Of a stretch of DNA of 64,000 nt, positions 35,001 to 44,663 are shown one piece after another. Positions within the stretch are counted from its first letter, which is position 1, and every line of letters starts with the position of its first letter. The position numbers and the translations under genes are program-made. The notes beneath the pieces were generated by a model that was not told the origin of the DNA, made no database searches, and worked only from the letters and a program-made list of their open reading frames with translations. The DNA lies in the NCBI RefSeq assembly GCF_900603025.1, contig NZ_LR026975.1, positions 2,604,001 through 2,668,000 of the forward strand. The letters are read 5' to 3'. This DNA is from Mycolicibacterium hassiacum DSM 44199 (GTDB lineage Bacteria; Actinomycetota; Actinomycetes; Mycobacteriales; Mycobacteriaceae).

Positions 35001-35513
35001 ATGCCGGTGGTCTGTTCGACGTGGCCCGAGCGCACCCGGGGTGACAACCGCCGCGGCCGGCGGGTGTTGGTGCGGCTGCTGGCGCTGTTCGCGACGTTCG
35101 TCGCCGCGGGTGCGGGGGCCGTCGGCCCGGCGCGTTCGGAGCCGTTCTTCGCCAATTACCAGTTGGTGATTGGCGACCGCTACGACTTCCACACCTGGAC
35201 CTGGGCGGTGTCGCACTGCGTTCCGGCCGCCGACGACTGCGTGTCGATCAGCGCGATACCGGCGCCGGTCGCCAAGGCGTACCACTATGTCGGTCAGGCG
35301 CGTCTGGTCGACGGCCGCTACACCATGACCGTCGATGTTCCCGACGGCTTGCGTTGCGGCAACGTGTATTTCGGGCCGGTGATACCGACGCGCGACGAGT
35401 ACACCTGGGACGCCGCCACCCTGGAAGGGACGTTGACCTCGACGTTCGAGATCGGGTGCGACGGGGCTCCGGGCGGCACCATCAGCTACCCGTTCCGGCT
35501 GGTGCGCTGGTAG
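35001..35513 (+). CDS. exported protein divergent from the mce operon
   Basis: 170 residues, ATG at 35001 with AGGAG (34989-34993). Seen: basic N-region (RTRGDNRRGRR), hydrophobic LVRLLALFATFVAAGAGAV and an AxA-like cleavage near ARSEP; then a beta-rich domain with FHTWTWAVSHC, DDCVSI, LRCGN, IGCDG and an ending of PFRLVRW. The Cys pairs and the ending resemble the exported protein at 25083-25604 on the far side of the mce genes. It may be a secreted accessory factor; function unknown. Confidence 0.8.
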   Translation: MPVVCSTWPERTRGDNRRGRRVLVRLLALFATFVAAGAGAVGPARSEPFFANYQLVIGDRYDFHTWTWAVSHCVPAADDCVSISAIPAPVAKAYHYVGQARLVDGRYTMTVDVPDGLRCGNVYFGPVIPTRDEYTWDAATLEGTLTSTFEIGCDGAPGGTISYPFRLVRW

Positions 35514-35525
35514 CCGGAGCGGCGG

Positions 35526-36086
35526 CTACCAGTTGCTGGTGCGCAGCACGATCTCCGCGGCGAGTTGGGCGGTGGCCTGCTGGGCGTTGCGCCGGCTCAC
35601 CATGTCGACGATGCGGTAGTCGCCGTACACGTAGCGCTGGCTGGCCGCCGCGACCGCCCGCGCGGCGGGGCTGCTGACCAGCGCGGTGGTGTTGAGCTCG
35701 ACCGGCGGACAGTGCTCGTCGCGGATCGTGCCGGCGAGGTCGGCGACCCGGGGATGACCGCGGTCGATCGCCACCAGCCCGATGAACCGGTCCAACCGGG
35801 TGGCGGCGAGCTCCCAGGCCAGATCGGCGCCGGCCCGCTCCCCCACCACCAGCGCCCAGGCGATGTCGAGGGCGTCGAGGACACCGATCACCGATTTCGC
35901 GGTCAGCCGCGGATCGCGGCCGATCACCACGGTCCGCAGCGCGGCGATGTGCAGCCGCTCGCACACCGGCGCGAACGCCTGCCGGTGGTTGCCGCCGGCC
36001 AGGATCGCCACCACCGACCCGCGCTCCGGGCCGGTGATGTCGACGGGCACGTCGAAGCCGTCGACGGTGACCATCGCGGGAGGCAT
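35526..36086 (-). CDS. small alpha/beta-hydrolase-like protein lacking a clear nucleophile
   Basis: 186 residues, ATG at 36086. Seen: a hydrolase-like core with FDVPVDITGPERGSVVAILAGG (strand and oxyanion-type turn) and an elbow written VVGERAGADLAWE, where the GxSxG serine is replaced by Arg. The C-terminal part ends early, without an obvious catalytic His. It is about 90 residues shorter than typical members. Likely a non-catalytic or altered member; function unknown. Confidence 0.68.
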   Translation of the reverse strand: MPPAMVTVDGFDVPVDITGPERGSVVAILAGGNHRQAFAPVCERLHIAALRTVVIGRDPRLTAKSVIGVLDALDIAWALVVGERAGADLAWELAATRLDRFIGLVAIDRGHPRVADLAGTIRDEHCPPVELNTTALVSSPAARAVAAASQRYVYGDYRIVDMVSRRNAQQATAQLAAEIVLRTSNW

Positions 36087-36145
36087 TGGGTCACGCTAGC
36101 GCGCCGCGGCCGGCGGCGAATCGGTTTTCGCAGGCAGGGGCGGGT

Positions 36146-36820
36146 TCAGACGGTGGCCAGACGGTCCGCCTGCTTGCCGGCGACCTCGAGGAAGGTCTCC
36201 GGCAGCGTGGCCCGCACCGGGATCGACGGGTTCGCGGTGGGGAACGCGATGCCGAACACCGCCATCGAGCCGACGTTCTCGAACGACATGTAGATCCGGT
36301 CGGTGATGTTGCCCAGCCGCATGGCCTGCTCGTAGACCAGGGCGTCCGGCCGGGGTGTCGGCAGCCGGCTGGTGGTCACCGGGATGCCCGGCGACGACGG
36401 GTCGAAGAAGGTCTCGTAGTGGGCGCAACGTTCGGCGGTGGCCGCGAGCTGCTCGAGGTCCAGCGGGAAGGTCAGCACCGTCATCATGATCCGTGCGCCG
36501 TCGTAGGCGACGAGGTACTCCGCGGCCGCGCCCGGGCCGCGGTCGGCGGTCGCGGCGATGACCCGGGTGAGCCCGTCCGCGCAGCCTGCGGGCCGGGTCA
36601 TCATGGCCGGTGGGCCGCCCACCCCGTCGCCGGTGCCGGTGTCGCGGTCGATGCGGTCGTACTCCACGCCCGGCGGGAAGTCGGCCTGGGTGAGCACCGT
36701 CTTGTCCAGCCGCGCACCGGGCCAGGTGGCGGTGCCGGTGACGGGCCGGGCGCAGCCGGTGACGCCGAGCAGGGCGGTCAGCGTCACCGCCGCGAGGATC
36801 GGCTGCAGCCGCCGGGTCAT
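36146..36820 (-). CDS. predicted lipoprotein of unknown function
   Basis: 224 residues, ATG at 36820 (ATGA overlap with cobQ). Seen: lipoprotein signal [19 protein letters not shown] with the lipobox Cys at about residue 23, followed by [16 protein letters not shown], a style common to mycobacterial Lpq/Lpp proteins, and a globular beta-rich domain ([28 protein letters not shown]) resembling PknH-sensor-like lipoproteins. Envelope-anchored. Coupling to cobQ does not imply a shared function. Confidence 0.8.
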   Translation of the reverse strand: MTRRLQPILAAVTLTALLGVTGCARPVTGTATWPGARLDKTVLTQADFPPGVEYDRIDRDTGTGDGVGGPPAMMTRPAGCADGLTRVIAATADRGPGAAAEYLVAYDGARIMMTVLTFPLDLEQLAATAERCAHYETFFDPSSPGIPVTTSRLPTPRPDALVYEQAMRLGNITDRIYMSFENVGSMAVFGIAFPTANPSIPVRATLPETFLEVAGKQADRLATV

Positions 36821-38304
36821 GGCACCAGTCCCGTCGTGATCGTGGGCAGCTCCGGCGGCCCGCCGTCGAGCAGTCCCAGCACCGCGTCGACATCCACGTG
36901 GCTGGTCAGAAGGTCGGCCATCGCGTCGAGCTGCGCGTCGCGGCGGGCCCGGACGTCGATGTCGTCGGCGACGACGAAACCGTGCCGGCCGGCCGCCGAC
37001 GCGGCCTCGGTCAGCCAGCCGCGCCGCAGCTCGTCGTTGTCCAGCAGGCCGTGCCAGTGGGTGCCGTAGACCGCGCCGCTGCGCAGCCCGACTCCGCACC
37101 AGTCGTCGGCGGCGGCGCGGATCAGCCGACCGTGGTGGATCTCGTAGCCGTGCCACGGGGTTTCGTGGTGACGCAGGATCTTGGTCTCGCCGAACGCGAT
37201 GTCGGCGTCGAGCAGGCCGAGCCCGGACACCGTGCCCGCCCGCGACTCCACCGCGTCCTCGATCCGGGCGCACAGCATCTGGAACCCGCCGCAGATCCCG
37301 AGCACCGGTCTGCCGCGCCGAGCGTGGTCGAGGACCGCCTCGGCCAGTCCCCGCTCGTGCAGCCAGGCCAGATCGCGCACGGTGGCCTTGCTGCCCGGCA
37401 GCACCACCACGTCGGCGTCGGCGAGATCGGCCGGGTCGCTGACCCAACGCACCAGCACACCCGGTTCGCAGGCCAGCGCTTCGAGATCGGTCGAGTTGGA
37501 GATGCGCGGCAGCCGAATCGCTCCGATCCGCAACCACTCCCGTCCCCGGGGCGGGTGCGGGCGTCCCACCGTCCGGCCGGCCACCACCGACACCGAATCC
37601 TCGGTGTCCAGCCACAGTTCGTCGCTGTACGGGATGACCCCGTAGGTGGGGCGGCCGGTGAGCTCGTGCAGCTGCTCGAGCCCCGGCGCCAGCAGCGCGG
37701 GATCACCGCGGAACTTGTTGACCACGAATCCGCAGATCAGCCGCTGGTCGGCCGGTTCCAGCACCGCGACCGTCCCGAAGAAGTGCGCCAGCAGCCCGCC
37801 GCGGTCGATGTCGCCGACGACCACCACCGGCAGTCCGGCGGCGCGGGCCAGCCCCATGTTGGCGATATCGGTCGCGCGCAGGTTGATCTCGGCCGGCGAC
37901 CCGGCGCCTTCGACGATGACGACGTCGAACTCGTCGCGCAGCGAGCGCAGTTCGTCGGCCACCACGGCGGCCAGTCGCCTCCGGTGGGTGTGGTAGTCCG
38001 CGGCGCGCACGGTGTCGACGACCTGACCGCGCAGCACCAGTTGCGAGCTGCGGTCGCTGCCGGGTTTGAGCAGCACCGGGTTGAAGCGCACGCTGGGCGG
38101 AAGTCCCGCCGCGCGCGCCTGCAGGGCCTGGGCGCGGCCGATCTCACCGCCTTCGACCGTCACCGCGGAGTTGTTCGACATGTTCTGCGCCTTGAACGGC
38201 GCGACGCGAACTCCCTTGTGCGCCAACAGTCGACACAACCCGGCGACCACCATCGACTTGCCGGCGTCCGACGTTGTGCCGGCCACCAGCAATGCGCCGC
38301 TCAT
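36817..38304 (-). CDS. cobQ: cobyric acid synthase
   Basis: 495 residues, ATG at 38304, the normal length. Seen: N-terminal P-loop-like [11 protein letters not shown] (about 9-19), [22 protein letters not shown], and the C-terminal glutamine-amidotransferase domain with nucleophile Cys in GICGGFQ and His in YGTHWHG. Reaction: ATP- and Gln-dependent amidation of adenosylcobyrinic a,c-diamide side chains b, d, e and g in B12 synthesis. Followed by map 13 bp upstream on the same strand. No cobalamin riboswitch was seen nearby. Confidence 0.95.
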   Translation of the reverse strand: MSGALLVAGTTSDAGKSMVVAGLCRLLAHKGVRVAPFKAQNMSNNSAVTVEGGEIGRAQALQARAAGLPPSVRFNPVLLKPGSDRSSQLVLRGQVVDTVRAADYHTHRRRLAAVVADELRSLRDEFDVVIVEGAGSPAEINLRATDIANMGLARAAGLPVVVVGDIDRGGLLAHFFGTVAVLEPADQRLICGFVVNKFRGDPALLAPGLEQLHELTGRPTYGVIPYSDELWLDTEDSVSVVAGRTVGRPHPPRGREWLRIGAIRLPRISNSTDLEALACEPGVLVRWVSDPADLADADVVVLPGSKATVRDLAWLHERGLAEAVLDHARRGRPVLGICGGFQMLCARIEDAVESRAGTVSGLGLLDADIAFGETKILRHHETPWHGYEIHHGRLIRAAADDWCGVGLRSGAVYGTHWHGLLDNDELRRGWLTEAASAAGRHGFVVADDIDVRARRDAQLDAMADLLTSHVDVDAVLGLLDGGPPELPTITTGLVP

Positions 38305-38317
38305 GGGTGGAAGGCCA

Positions 38318-39175
38318 TCACAGTTCGGTCAGGATCTCGGCGCCCTCTTCGGTGACCACCAGCGTGTGTTCGAACTGCGCCGACCATTTCTTGTCCTTGG
38401 TGACGACGGTCCACCCGTCGTCCCAGATCTCGTAGTCCAGCGAACCGAGGTTGATCATCGGCTCGATGGTGAAGGTCATGCCGGGCTCCAGCACCGTCTG
38501 GACCGCCGGCTGGTCGTAGTGCAGCACGACCAACCCGTTGTGGAAGGTGGTCCCGATGCCGTGACCGGTGAAGTCGCGGACCACGTTGTAGCCGAACCGG
38601 TTCGCGTAGGACTCGATGACCCGGCCGATCACCGACAGCGCCCGGCCCGGTTTGACCGCCTTGATGGCCCGCATCATCGCCTCGCGGGTGCGCTCCACCA
38701 GCAGTCGGTGCTCCTCGGAGACGTTCCCGGCCAGGAAGGTGGCGTTGGTGTCGCCGTGCACGCCGTGGATGTAGGCGGTGACGTCGATGTTGACGATGTC
38801 GCCGTCCTCGATGACGGTGGAGTCCGGGATGCCGTGGCAGATCACCTCGTTCAGCGAGGTGCAGCACGACTTCGGGAATCCCTTGTACCCGAGCGTCGAC
38901 GGGTAGGCGCCGTGGTCGCACATGTACTCGTGCGCGATGCGGTCCAGTTCGTCGGTGGTGACGCCGGGTGCGACGGCCTTGCCCGCCTCGGCCAGCGCCC
39001 CCGCGGCGATCCGGCCGGCGATCCGCATCTTCTCGATCACCTCGGGTGTCTGTACCCAGGGTTCGTTGCCCTCGTCGGCGGTGGGCTTGCCGACGTATTC
39101 CGGCCGCGGGATCGAGTCGGGCACCCGCCGGGTCGGAGACAGCTTGCCGGGGCGCAGAGCGGAGCGAACGAGCAT
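38318..39175 (-). CDS. map: type I methionine aminopeptidase (MapB-like)
   Basis: 285 residues from the ATG at 39175 ([10 protein letters not shown]). Seen: an N-terminal extension of about 40 residues with PRPEYVGKP, then the pita-bread fold with metal ligands in [19 protein letters not shown] (two Asp), FTGHGIG (His), FTIEPMI (Glu) and AQFEHTLVV (Glu), and the substrate His in NEVICHGIP. Role: removes initiator Met from nascent proteins. Length and neighbours match mycobacterial mapB. Confidence 0.95.
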   Translation of the reverse strand: MLVRSALRPGKLSPTRRVPDSIPRPEYVGKPTADEGNEPWVQTPEVIEKMRIAGRIAAGALAEAGKAVAPGVTTDELDRIAHEYMCDHGAYPSTLGYKGFPKSCCTSLNEVICHGIPDSTVIEDGDIVNIDVTAYIHGVHGDTNATFLAGNVSEEHRLLVERTREAMMRAIKAVKPGRALSVIGRVIESYANRFGYNVVRDFTGHGIGTTFHNGLVVLHYDQPAVQTVLEPGMTFTIEPMINLGSLDYEIWDDGWTVVTKDKKWSAQFEHTLVVTEEGAEILTEL

Positions 39176-39237
39176 GACGCCAGCGTAGTCGGGCCGGCGA
39201 GGTGTCGCAGCCACGCGGCACCCCGCCCGGCGGCGGG

Positions 39238-39816
39238 CTAGCGCCGGGTGAACGGCCGCCAGGACTTGCGCGGACCGCGGATGTCCACCGATCCGCACAC
39301 CACCTTCCCGGTGAGGATCACATGGGGGTTGCCCTCGGCCGGGGCGTCGCGGCGGTGGTCGTGAGCGCTGCCGACGATGACCTCGACGTCGTCGATCGAG
39401 GCGCTGGCGCCGTCGGGCAACCGCATGTCCAGGCCGCCGAACTTCAGGTCGAGCTCCACCACGATGATCGGCCCGGCGAACCGCGCCCGGGTCAGATCCA
39501 GATCGACCGGGCCCACCCGGTGCCGCAGCGACAGCCGGGTCGGCACCACCCATTCACCGTGGCGCCTGAGCGATCCCATCACCCCGCGCAGCTCGACCCG
39601 GTCGGCGGCGGTGGTGACGATCGCCCCGGGGCTCGGCAGGTCGCCGACCAGCGCTTCGAGCTCGCTGTGCAGCCGGGCCCGGGACACCGCCGCGGAGCGT
39701 TCCTCGAACTCGTCGATGTCGATCAGCCCCAGCGCCACCGCGTTGTGCAGCCGGCGCAGCGTGCCGTTGCGGTCCGCGTCGGAGACCCGCATCGCCTCGT
39801 GGTTGATCTCGGTCAT
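39238..39816 (-). CDS. DUF1707 domain protein
   Basis: 192 residues, ATG at 39816. Seen: the N-terminal DUF1707 pattern [19 protein letters not shown]...[18 protein letters not shown] (about 9-50), and a C-terminal beta-rich domain similar to LiaF/DUF2154-type regions ([19 protein letters not shown]). No signal peptide; DUF1707 proteins are often membrane-associated or envelope-stress related. Function unproven. Between map and the PBP gene, same strand. Confidence 0.88.
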   Translation of the reverse strand: MTEINHEAMRVSDADRNGTLRRLHNAVALGLIDIDEFEERSAAVSRARLHSELEALVGDLPSPGAIVTTAADRVELRGVMGSLRRHGEWVVPTRLSLRHRVGPVDLDLTRARFAGPIIVVELDLKFGGLDMRLPDGASASIDDVEVIVGSAHDHRRDAPAEGNPHVILTGKVVCGSVDIRGPRKSWRPFTRR

Positions 39817-39864
39817 GTCGGTTCCACGGTACCGCCGCGCCGCGCCCGGTTCGGGCCGCCCGAG

Positions 39865-41679
39865 TCAGGTCAGATAGTCCGGCGGCAGCTGGTCGAACAT
39901 GTTCTTGAGCATCCGCACGGCCCATTCGGAGGAGCCGCCGCCCACGATCAGCGCCGCGAACGCCAGATCACCGCGGTAGCCGGCGAACCAGGAGTGCGAT
40001 CCGCCGGGGAACTCGGCCTCACCGGTCTTGCCCCGGACATCGCCGGCTCCCAGCAGCTCCTTGGCCGTGCCGTTGGTGACCACCAGCCGCATCATCGGCC
40101 GCAGCCCGTCGAGGATCTTCGGGCTGATCGGTTCGGGCGCCTTCAGCACCGCGGTCTCGCGGCCCTCGATCAGCTGCGGCACCGGCGTCCGGCCCGCCGC
40201 CACGGTGGCGGCGACCAGTGCCATCCCGAACGGGCTGGCCACCACCTTGCCCTGGCCGAACCCGTCCTCGACCAGTTCGGCCAGGTCGACGGTCGGCGGC
40301 ACCGATCCGGTCACCGTGGTCAGGCCCGGGATGTCGAAGTCGGCGCCGAGCCCGTATTTGACCGCGGCGGTGGTCAGCCCGCGCGGCGGCATGCGGCTGG
40401 CCAGCTCGGCGAAGGTGGTGTTGCACGAACTCGCGAAGGCCCGCGACAGCGGGACGGTGCCGAGGTCGAAACCGCCGTAGTTGGGCACGGTGCGGTGGCC
40501 GATGTCCATGGTTCCCGGGCACGGCAGCAGCGTGTTGGGGGTGGCCATGTCGCGTTCGATCGCCGCCCCGGCGGTGATGATCTTGAACGTCGAGCCGGGC
40601 GGGAACAGGCCGGTGGTGGCCAGCAGGCCCTGCTGGTCGGCGGCCGGGTTCTGGGCGACGGCCAGGATCTCACCGGTGGACGGTTTGAGTGCGACGATCA
40701 TCGCCTGTTTGCCGGTGGTGTTGACCGCGTTCTGCGCGGCGGTCTGCACGGCGCGGTCCAGGGTCAGCCGCACCACCGGCGCGGGGGCGGCCGGCACCTC
40801 GTGCAGCACGTCGACCTCGACGTCGTTCTGGTTGACGCTGACCACCCGCCAACCGGGCTGGCCGACCAGGTCGTCGGCCACCGTCTTCTTGACCTCGGCG
40901 AGCACCGCGGGCGCGAAGGCCGCGTCGGTGGGCAGCAGTTCGGGCACGGCGGTGATCACCACCCCGGGCAGCGCGCCGACGGCGGCCGCGACCCGGTCGC
41001 GGTCGCCCTGGCGCAGGGTGATCAGGTACATGGGTTCGCCGGCGGCGCTGGCCTGTTCGGCGAGCCGCTGCGGGTCGAGGGTGTCGTCGAACGGCCGCAG
41101 CGCGTCGACGACGGCGCGGGCGGTCGACATCAGCGCCGGTCCGGCGGCGCGGGCGTCGAGCAGGACGTTGTAGAGGTAGCCGGGCACCAGGACCTCGGTG
41201 CCGCCGCGCTCGACGACCGAGGCCCGCCGCGGCGGATCGGCCCGCAGCGCGAAGGTCTGGTTCTCTCCGAGCCGCGGATGCAGTCCGGTGGCGGTCCAGC
41301 GCACATTCCAGCGGCCCTCGTTGCGGACCATGTTCAGCTGCCCGTCGTAGCTCCAGGTCCGGTCCTTGGGCAGCTGCCAGGTGTAGCGGTAGCCGACGGC
41401 GCCGGTGTCCTCGGTGTAGCGGGAGTTGAGGATCTGCGCGTCGAATCCGTTGGCCTGCAGGCCCGCCCACGCCTGGCTGAGCGCGCGGCGGGCGTCGGCG
41501 GGCCGGTCGGTGAGTTCGGCGGCGCCGGCCAGGTCACCGGCCGCCAGCGCGGCGAAGAACCGGGCGGCGGTGGGTTCGGGCCCGTCGGGCCGCGGGGTGC
41601 AGGCCGTCACGTTGCCGAGGGCCACGACCACCGCCGCGACGGCCACCAACACCCGAACACCTGAGACTGAAGTTGTCAT
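39865..41679 (-). CDS. penicillin-binding lipoprotein with MecA-like N-terminal domain (Rv2864c type)
   Basis: 604 residues, ATG at 41679. Seen: lipobox Cys27 (GNVTAC), an NTF2-like MecA/PBP2a N-terminal domain (about 30-140), then a transpeptidase with STFK (nucleophile Ser363, Lys366), SCN (Ser418-Asn420) and KTG (551-553), all intact. Family knowledge: class B-like D,D-transpeptidase anchored to the outer face of the membrane. A TAACAT at 41688-41693 (minus strand) is a -10 candidate close to the ATG. Confidence 0.93.
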   Translation of the reverse strand: MTTSVSGVRVLVAVAAVVVALGNVTACTPRPDGPEPTAARFFAALAAGDLAGAAELTDRPADARRALSQAWAGLQANGFDAQILNSRYTEDTGAVGYRYTWQLPKDRTWSYDGQLNMVRNEGRWNVRWTATGLHPRLGENQTFALRADPPRRASVVERGGTEVLVPGYLYNVLLDARAAGPALMSTARAVVDALRPFDDTLDPQRLAEQASAAGEPMYLITLRQGDRDRVAAAVGALPGVVITAVPELLPTDAAFAPAVLAEVKKTVADDLVGQPGWRVVSVNQNDVEVDVLHEVPAAPAPVVRLTLDRAVQTAAQNAVNTTGKQAMIVALKPSTGEILAVAQNPAADQQGLLATTGLFPPGSTFKIITAGAAIERDMATPNTLLPCPGTMDIGHRTVPNYGGFDLGTVPLSRAFASSCNTTFAELASRMPPRGLTTAAVKYGLGADFDIPGLTTVTGSVPPTVDLAELVEDGFGQGKVVASPFGMALVAATVAAGRTPVPQLIEGRETAVLKAPEPISPKILDGLRPMMRLVVTNGTAKELLGAGDVRGKTGEAEFPGGSHSWFAGYRGDLAFAALIVGGGSSEWAVRMLKNMFDQLPPDYLT

Positions 41680-41824
41680 TGGGACAGATGTTACGAAGTT
41701 GAGACCCGATCGGCGGGAGGCGCACCGGGCGGCGGGGCCCCGGTCCGGAACCCGGGCCCGGGCGGATCCCCGGCCGGGTCGTCACGGCCGGGACGTCACG
41801 GTGGCGGCGCGCGGGCGGTGCCGG

Positions 41825-42484
41825 TCAGGGGCCGGCGGCCGGCGCGCGCACCACCAACGGCACGCCCGGGAAGTAGGCGGCCATCTCCGAGCGCGACTTG
41901 CGCAGTGCGGCGGTGCCGTAGCCGCGTTTGCGGTAGTCCGGGTGAATCCAGATCCGCACGTTGACCTCGCCGGACACCAGGTCGCCGAACACCATCCCGA
42001 CCTTGTTGCCGGCGTGCTCGGCGACCAGCCAGGCGGCCTCCTCGGCCTCGATGCGCTCCAGCCCGGCCCGGATCTCCTCGTCGAGGTCGCCCGCCGGGCC
42101 GCCCGACCCGTCGGCGGACTCCCGCACGTCGGCGGTGCGGGCCGCGAAGATGTCGCGGTCGGTGTCGGGTGAGAACGGCCGCAGCACCATGGTGTCGACC
42201 GGGCTGACCGGTTCGCGCACGGTGAAGCTCAGCTGTGCGTTGAGATCCTCCAGTTCGGCCGCGATGCGGCGGCGCGCGACCCTGGTGAGCCGGTCGAACG
42301 ACAACCGCAACACCGCTTCGGCGGCGGTCGCCGACACCCCGAGGTGCGCGGCGATGTTCTCGATCGCCGCGTCGTAGTCCTCGGACTCGACGATGACGTC
42401 GAGCAGCTCGTGGCGCCGCTCCAGCGCCCGCACCAGCGTGTCAGCGATCTCTCTGCGCGCGATCCTCGGATCCTCGTCGGTCAT
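41825..42484 (-). CDS. GNAT-type protein fused to a GyrA/ParC-like helical segment
   Basis: 219 residues, ATG at 42484. Seen: the N-terminal 75 residues (ALERRHELLDVIVES, AIENIAAHLGVS, LRLSFDRLT) look like the C-terminal dimerisation helices of type II topoisomerase subunits. The C-terminal half has the acetyl-CoA loop IWIHPDYRKRGYGTAAL of GNAT acetyltransferases. The two pieces in one short protein are unusual. Acetyl substrate unknown; DNA binding is not established. Confidence 0.78.
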   Translation of the reverse strand: MTDEDPRIARREIADTLVRALERRHELLDVIVESEDYDAAIENIAAHLGVSATAAEAVLRLSFDRLTRVARRRIAAELEDLNAQLSFTVREPVSPVDTMVLRPFSPDTDRDIFAARTADVRESADGSGGPAGDLDEEIRAGLERIEAEEAAWLVAEHAGNKVGMVFGDLVSGEVNVRIWIHPDYRKRGYGTAALRKSRSEMAAYFPGVPLVVRAPAAGP

Positions 42485-42520
42485 GGGGCGAGCGTAACGA
42501 GCCGCCGGGCACCGGCGGAG

Positions 42521-43369
42521 TCAGTCGAGCAGAACGGTGGCGAACGTGCCCACCTGAGTGAACCCGACCTTGGCGTAGGTGGCCCGCGCGACGGTGTTGT
42601 AGCTGTTGACGTACAGGCTGGCGGTGCGTCCGCTGCGCACCACCGCCGCGGCCAGGGTGGCGGTGCCGGCGGCGCCCAGCCCGCGGCCGCGCCAGTCGGG
42701 ATGCACCCACACCCCCTGGATCTGGCCGACGGCCGGGGACTGCGATCCGATCTCGGCCTTGAACACCACCTCGCCGCGTTCGAACCGTGCCCAGGCCCGG
42801 CCGGCGGCGATCAGGCCGGCGACCCGGCGCCGGTAGCCGCGGCCGCCGTCGCCGATCCGCGGGTCGATGCCCACCTCGCCGATGAACATGTCGATCGCGG
42901 CGACCAGGTAGGCGTCCAGCTCGTCGGGGCGCACCGGCCGCACCGCGGGATCGGTGGGACAGGCCGGCGCGGTGTTCAGCGCCAGCAGCGGCTGGTTCTC
43001 CCGAACATCGCGGGCCGCACCCCAGGCCTGCTCGAGTCGCCGCCACATCGGCATCACCAACTCGGCCCGGCCCACCAGCGACGAGCAGCGCCGCGCGGTG
43101 CTCATCGCCTTCTCGGCGAAGGCACCCATGTCGGCGGGGGTGCCGCGCAGCGGGATCAGGTTCGCGCCGGCGAAGCACAGCGACTCGGTCGGGCGACCGC
43201 GCGTCCACAACTCGCCGCCGATCGCGCCGGGTTCGATGCCGTACTCGGCCACCCGGGACGCGACCATGCAGGTGCCGACGGGATCCTCGTCGAGGACCCG
43301 GCGCACCTCACCGGCGTCGCGCGCCACCGAGACATCGCCGGTGCGACGAAACAGGGGCGGCGCCGACAT
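42521..43369 (-). CDS. GNAT acetyltransferase (Rv2867c type, DUF4081 N-terminal domain)
   Basis: 282 residues, ATG at 43369. Seen: an N-terminal DUF4081-like domain (AREVAEYGIEPGAIGGELW region to about 130) and a C-terminal GNAT domain with VWVHPDWRGRGLGAAGTATL and YVNSYNTVARATYAKVGF. Family knowledge: the mycobacterial orthologue lies immediately upstream of ispG. Transfers acetyl from acetyl-CoA to an unknown target. Spacing of 88 bp to ispG. Confidence 0.9.
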   Translation of the reverse strand: MSAPPLFRRTGDVSVARDAGEVRRVLDEDPVGTCMVASRVAEYGIEPGAIGGELWTRGRPTESLCFAGANLIPLRGTPADMGAFAEKAMSTARRCSSLVGRAELVMPMWRRLEQAWGAARDVRENQPLLALNTAPACPTDPAVRPVRPDELDAYLVAAIDMFIGEVGIDPRIGDGGRGYRRRVAGLIAAGRAWARFERGEVVFKAEIGSQSPAVGQIQGVWVHPDWRGRGLGAAGTATLAAAVVRSGRTASLYVNSYNTVARATYAKVGFTQVGTFATVLLD

Positions 43370-43457
43370 CCTGCCTCTTCCTCAGCGGTCTCGATATGCC
43401 TCGGGGTGCCTCGGGGTCCGATGCCACACGGTGGTGACCGCACTCACACGGCAACCC

Positions 43458-44639
43458 TCAGCTTACGGTGACAACCGGCGAACCGCTGCCATCCGGTCCG
43501 GAATCACCGCCGTTGTGCGTCATCTCGCCGGCCAGCCGCATCGCCTCTTCGATCAGGGTCTCGACGATCTGCGCTTCCGGCACGGTCTTGATGACCTCGC
43601 CCTTGACGAAGATCTGGCCCTTGCCGTTGCCGGAGGCCACCCCGAGGTCGGCCTCGCGCGCCTCGCCGGGGCCGTTGACCACGCACCCCATCACCGCGAC
43701 GCGCAGCGGCACGTCGAGCCCCTCCAGCCCGGCGGTGACCTCGTTGGCCAGCCGGTAGACGTCGACCTGCGCCCGCCCGCACGACGGGCAGGACACGATC
43801 TCCAGGCCGCGGGGCCGCAGGTTGAGCGCCTCGAGGATCTGGGTGCCGACCTTGACCTCCTCGATCGGCGGCGCGGACAGCGAGACCCGGATGGTGTCGC
43901 CGATGCCCTTGCTCAGCAGCGCCCCGAACGCGACCGCGGATTTGATGGTGCCCTGGAACGCCGGGCCGGCCTCGGTGACGCCCAGGTGCAGCGGGTAGTC
44001 GCACCGCTCGGCGAGCATCTCGTAGGCCTGCACCATGATCACCGGGTCGGTGTGCTTGACGCTGATCTTGATGTTGCCGAAGCCGTGCTCCTCGAACAGC
44101 GAGGCCTCCCACAGCGCCGACTCCACCAGCGCCTCCGGGGTGGCCTTGCCGTATTTGGCCAGGAACCGCTTGTCCAGTGAGCCGGCGTTGACGCCGATGC
44201 GGATCGGGATGCCCGCCTCCGCCGCGGCCCGGGCGACCTCGGCGACCCGGCCGTCGAACTCCTTGATGTTGCCGGGGTTGACCCGCACCGCGGCACAACC
44301 GGCGTCGATCGCGGCGAAGATGTAGCGCGGCTGGAAGTGGATGTCGGCGATGACCGGGATCTGAGCGTGCCGGACGATCTCGGGCAACGCGTCGGCGTCC
44401 TCCTGGCGCGGGCAGGCGACCCGCACGATGTCGCACCCGGCGGCGGTGAGCTCGGCGATCTGCTGCAGGGTGGCGTTGACGTCGTGGGTCTTGGTGGTGC
44501 ACATGGACTGCACCGAGATGGGGTGGTCGCTGCCGACGCCGACCTTGCCCACCCTCAACTGGCGGGTCTTGCGCCGGGGCGCCAGTGTCGGTGCCGGCGG
44601 GGCGGGCATTCCCAGCCCTATCGGTTGGCCGGTGGCCAT
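43458..44639 (-). CDS. ispG: 4-hydroxy-3-methylbut-2-enyl-diphosphate synthase (IspG/GcpE)
   Basis: 393 residues, ATG at 44639. Seen: TIM barrel followed by a reductase-like domain with [4Fe-4S] ligands Cys284 and Cys287 (SCPSCGRA) and Cys319, and Glu326 ([10 protein letters not shown]) as the fourth ligand. N-terminal [10 protein letters not shown] is typical. Reaction: MEcPP to HMBPP in the MEP pathway for isoprenoid precursors. The following rip1 and dxr genes are on the same strand, so MEP enzymes are grouped here. Confidence 0.97.
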   Translation of the reverse strand: MATGQPIGLGMPAPPAPTLAPRRKTRQLRVGKVGVGSDHPISVQSMCTTKTHDVNATLQQIAELTAAGCDIVRVACPRQEDADALPEIVRHAQIPVIADIHFQPRYIFAAIDAGCAAVRVNPGNIKEFDGRVAEVARAAAEAGIPIRIGVNAGSLDKRFLAKYGKATPEALVESALWEASLFEEHGFGNIKISVKHTDPVIMVQAYEMLAERCDYPLHLGVTEAGPAFQGTIKSAVAFGALLSKGIGDTIRVSLSAPPIEEVKVGTQILEALNLRPRGLEIVSCPSCGRAQVDVYRLANEVTAGLEGLDVPLRVAVMGCVVNGPGEAREADLGVASGNGKGQIFVKGEVIKTVPEAQIVETLIEEAMRLAGEMTHNGGDSGPDGSGSPVVTVS

Positions 44640-44663
44640 CGTGAGACTTCTCCTAAACGGGGC

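Noticed and set aside
36817..38304. Cobalamin riboswitch upstream of cobQ
   Set aside because: The upstream sequence is the map gene (13 bp away); no leader region is available.
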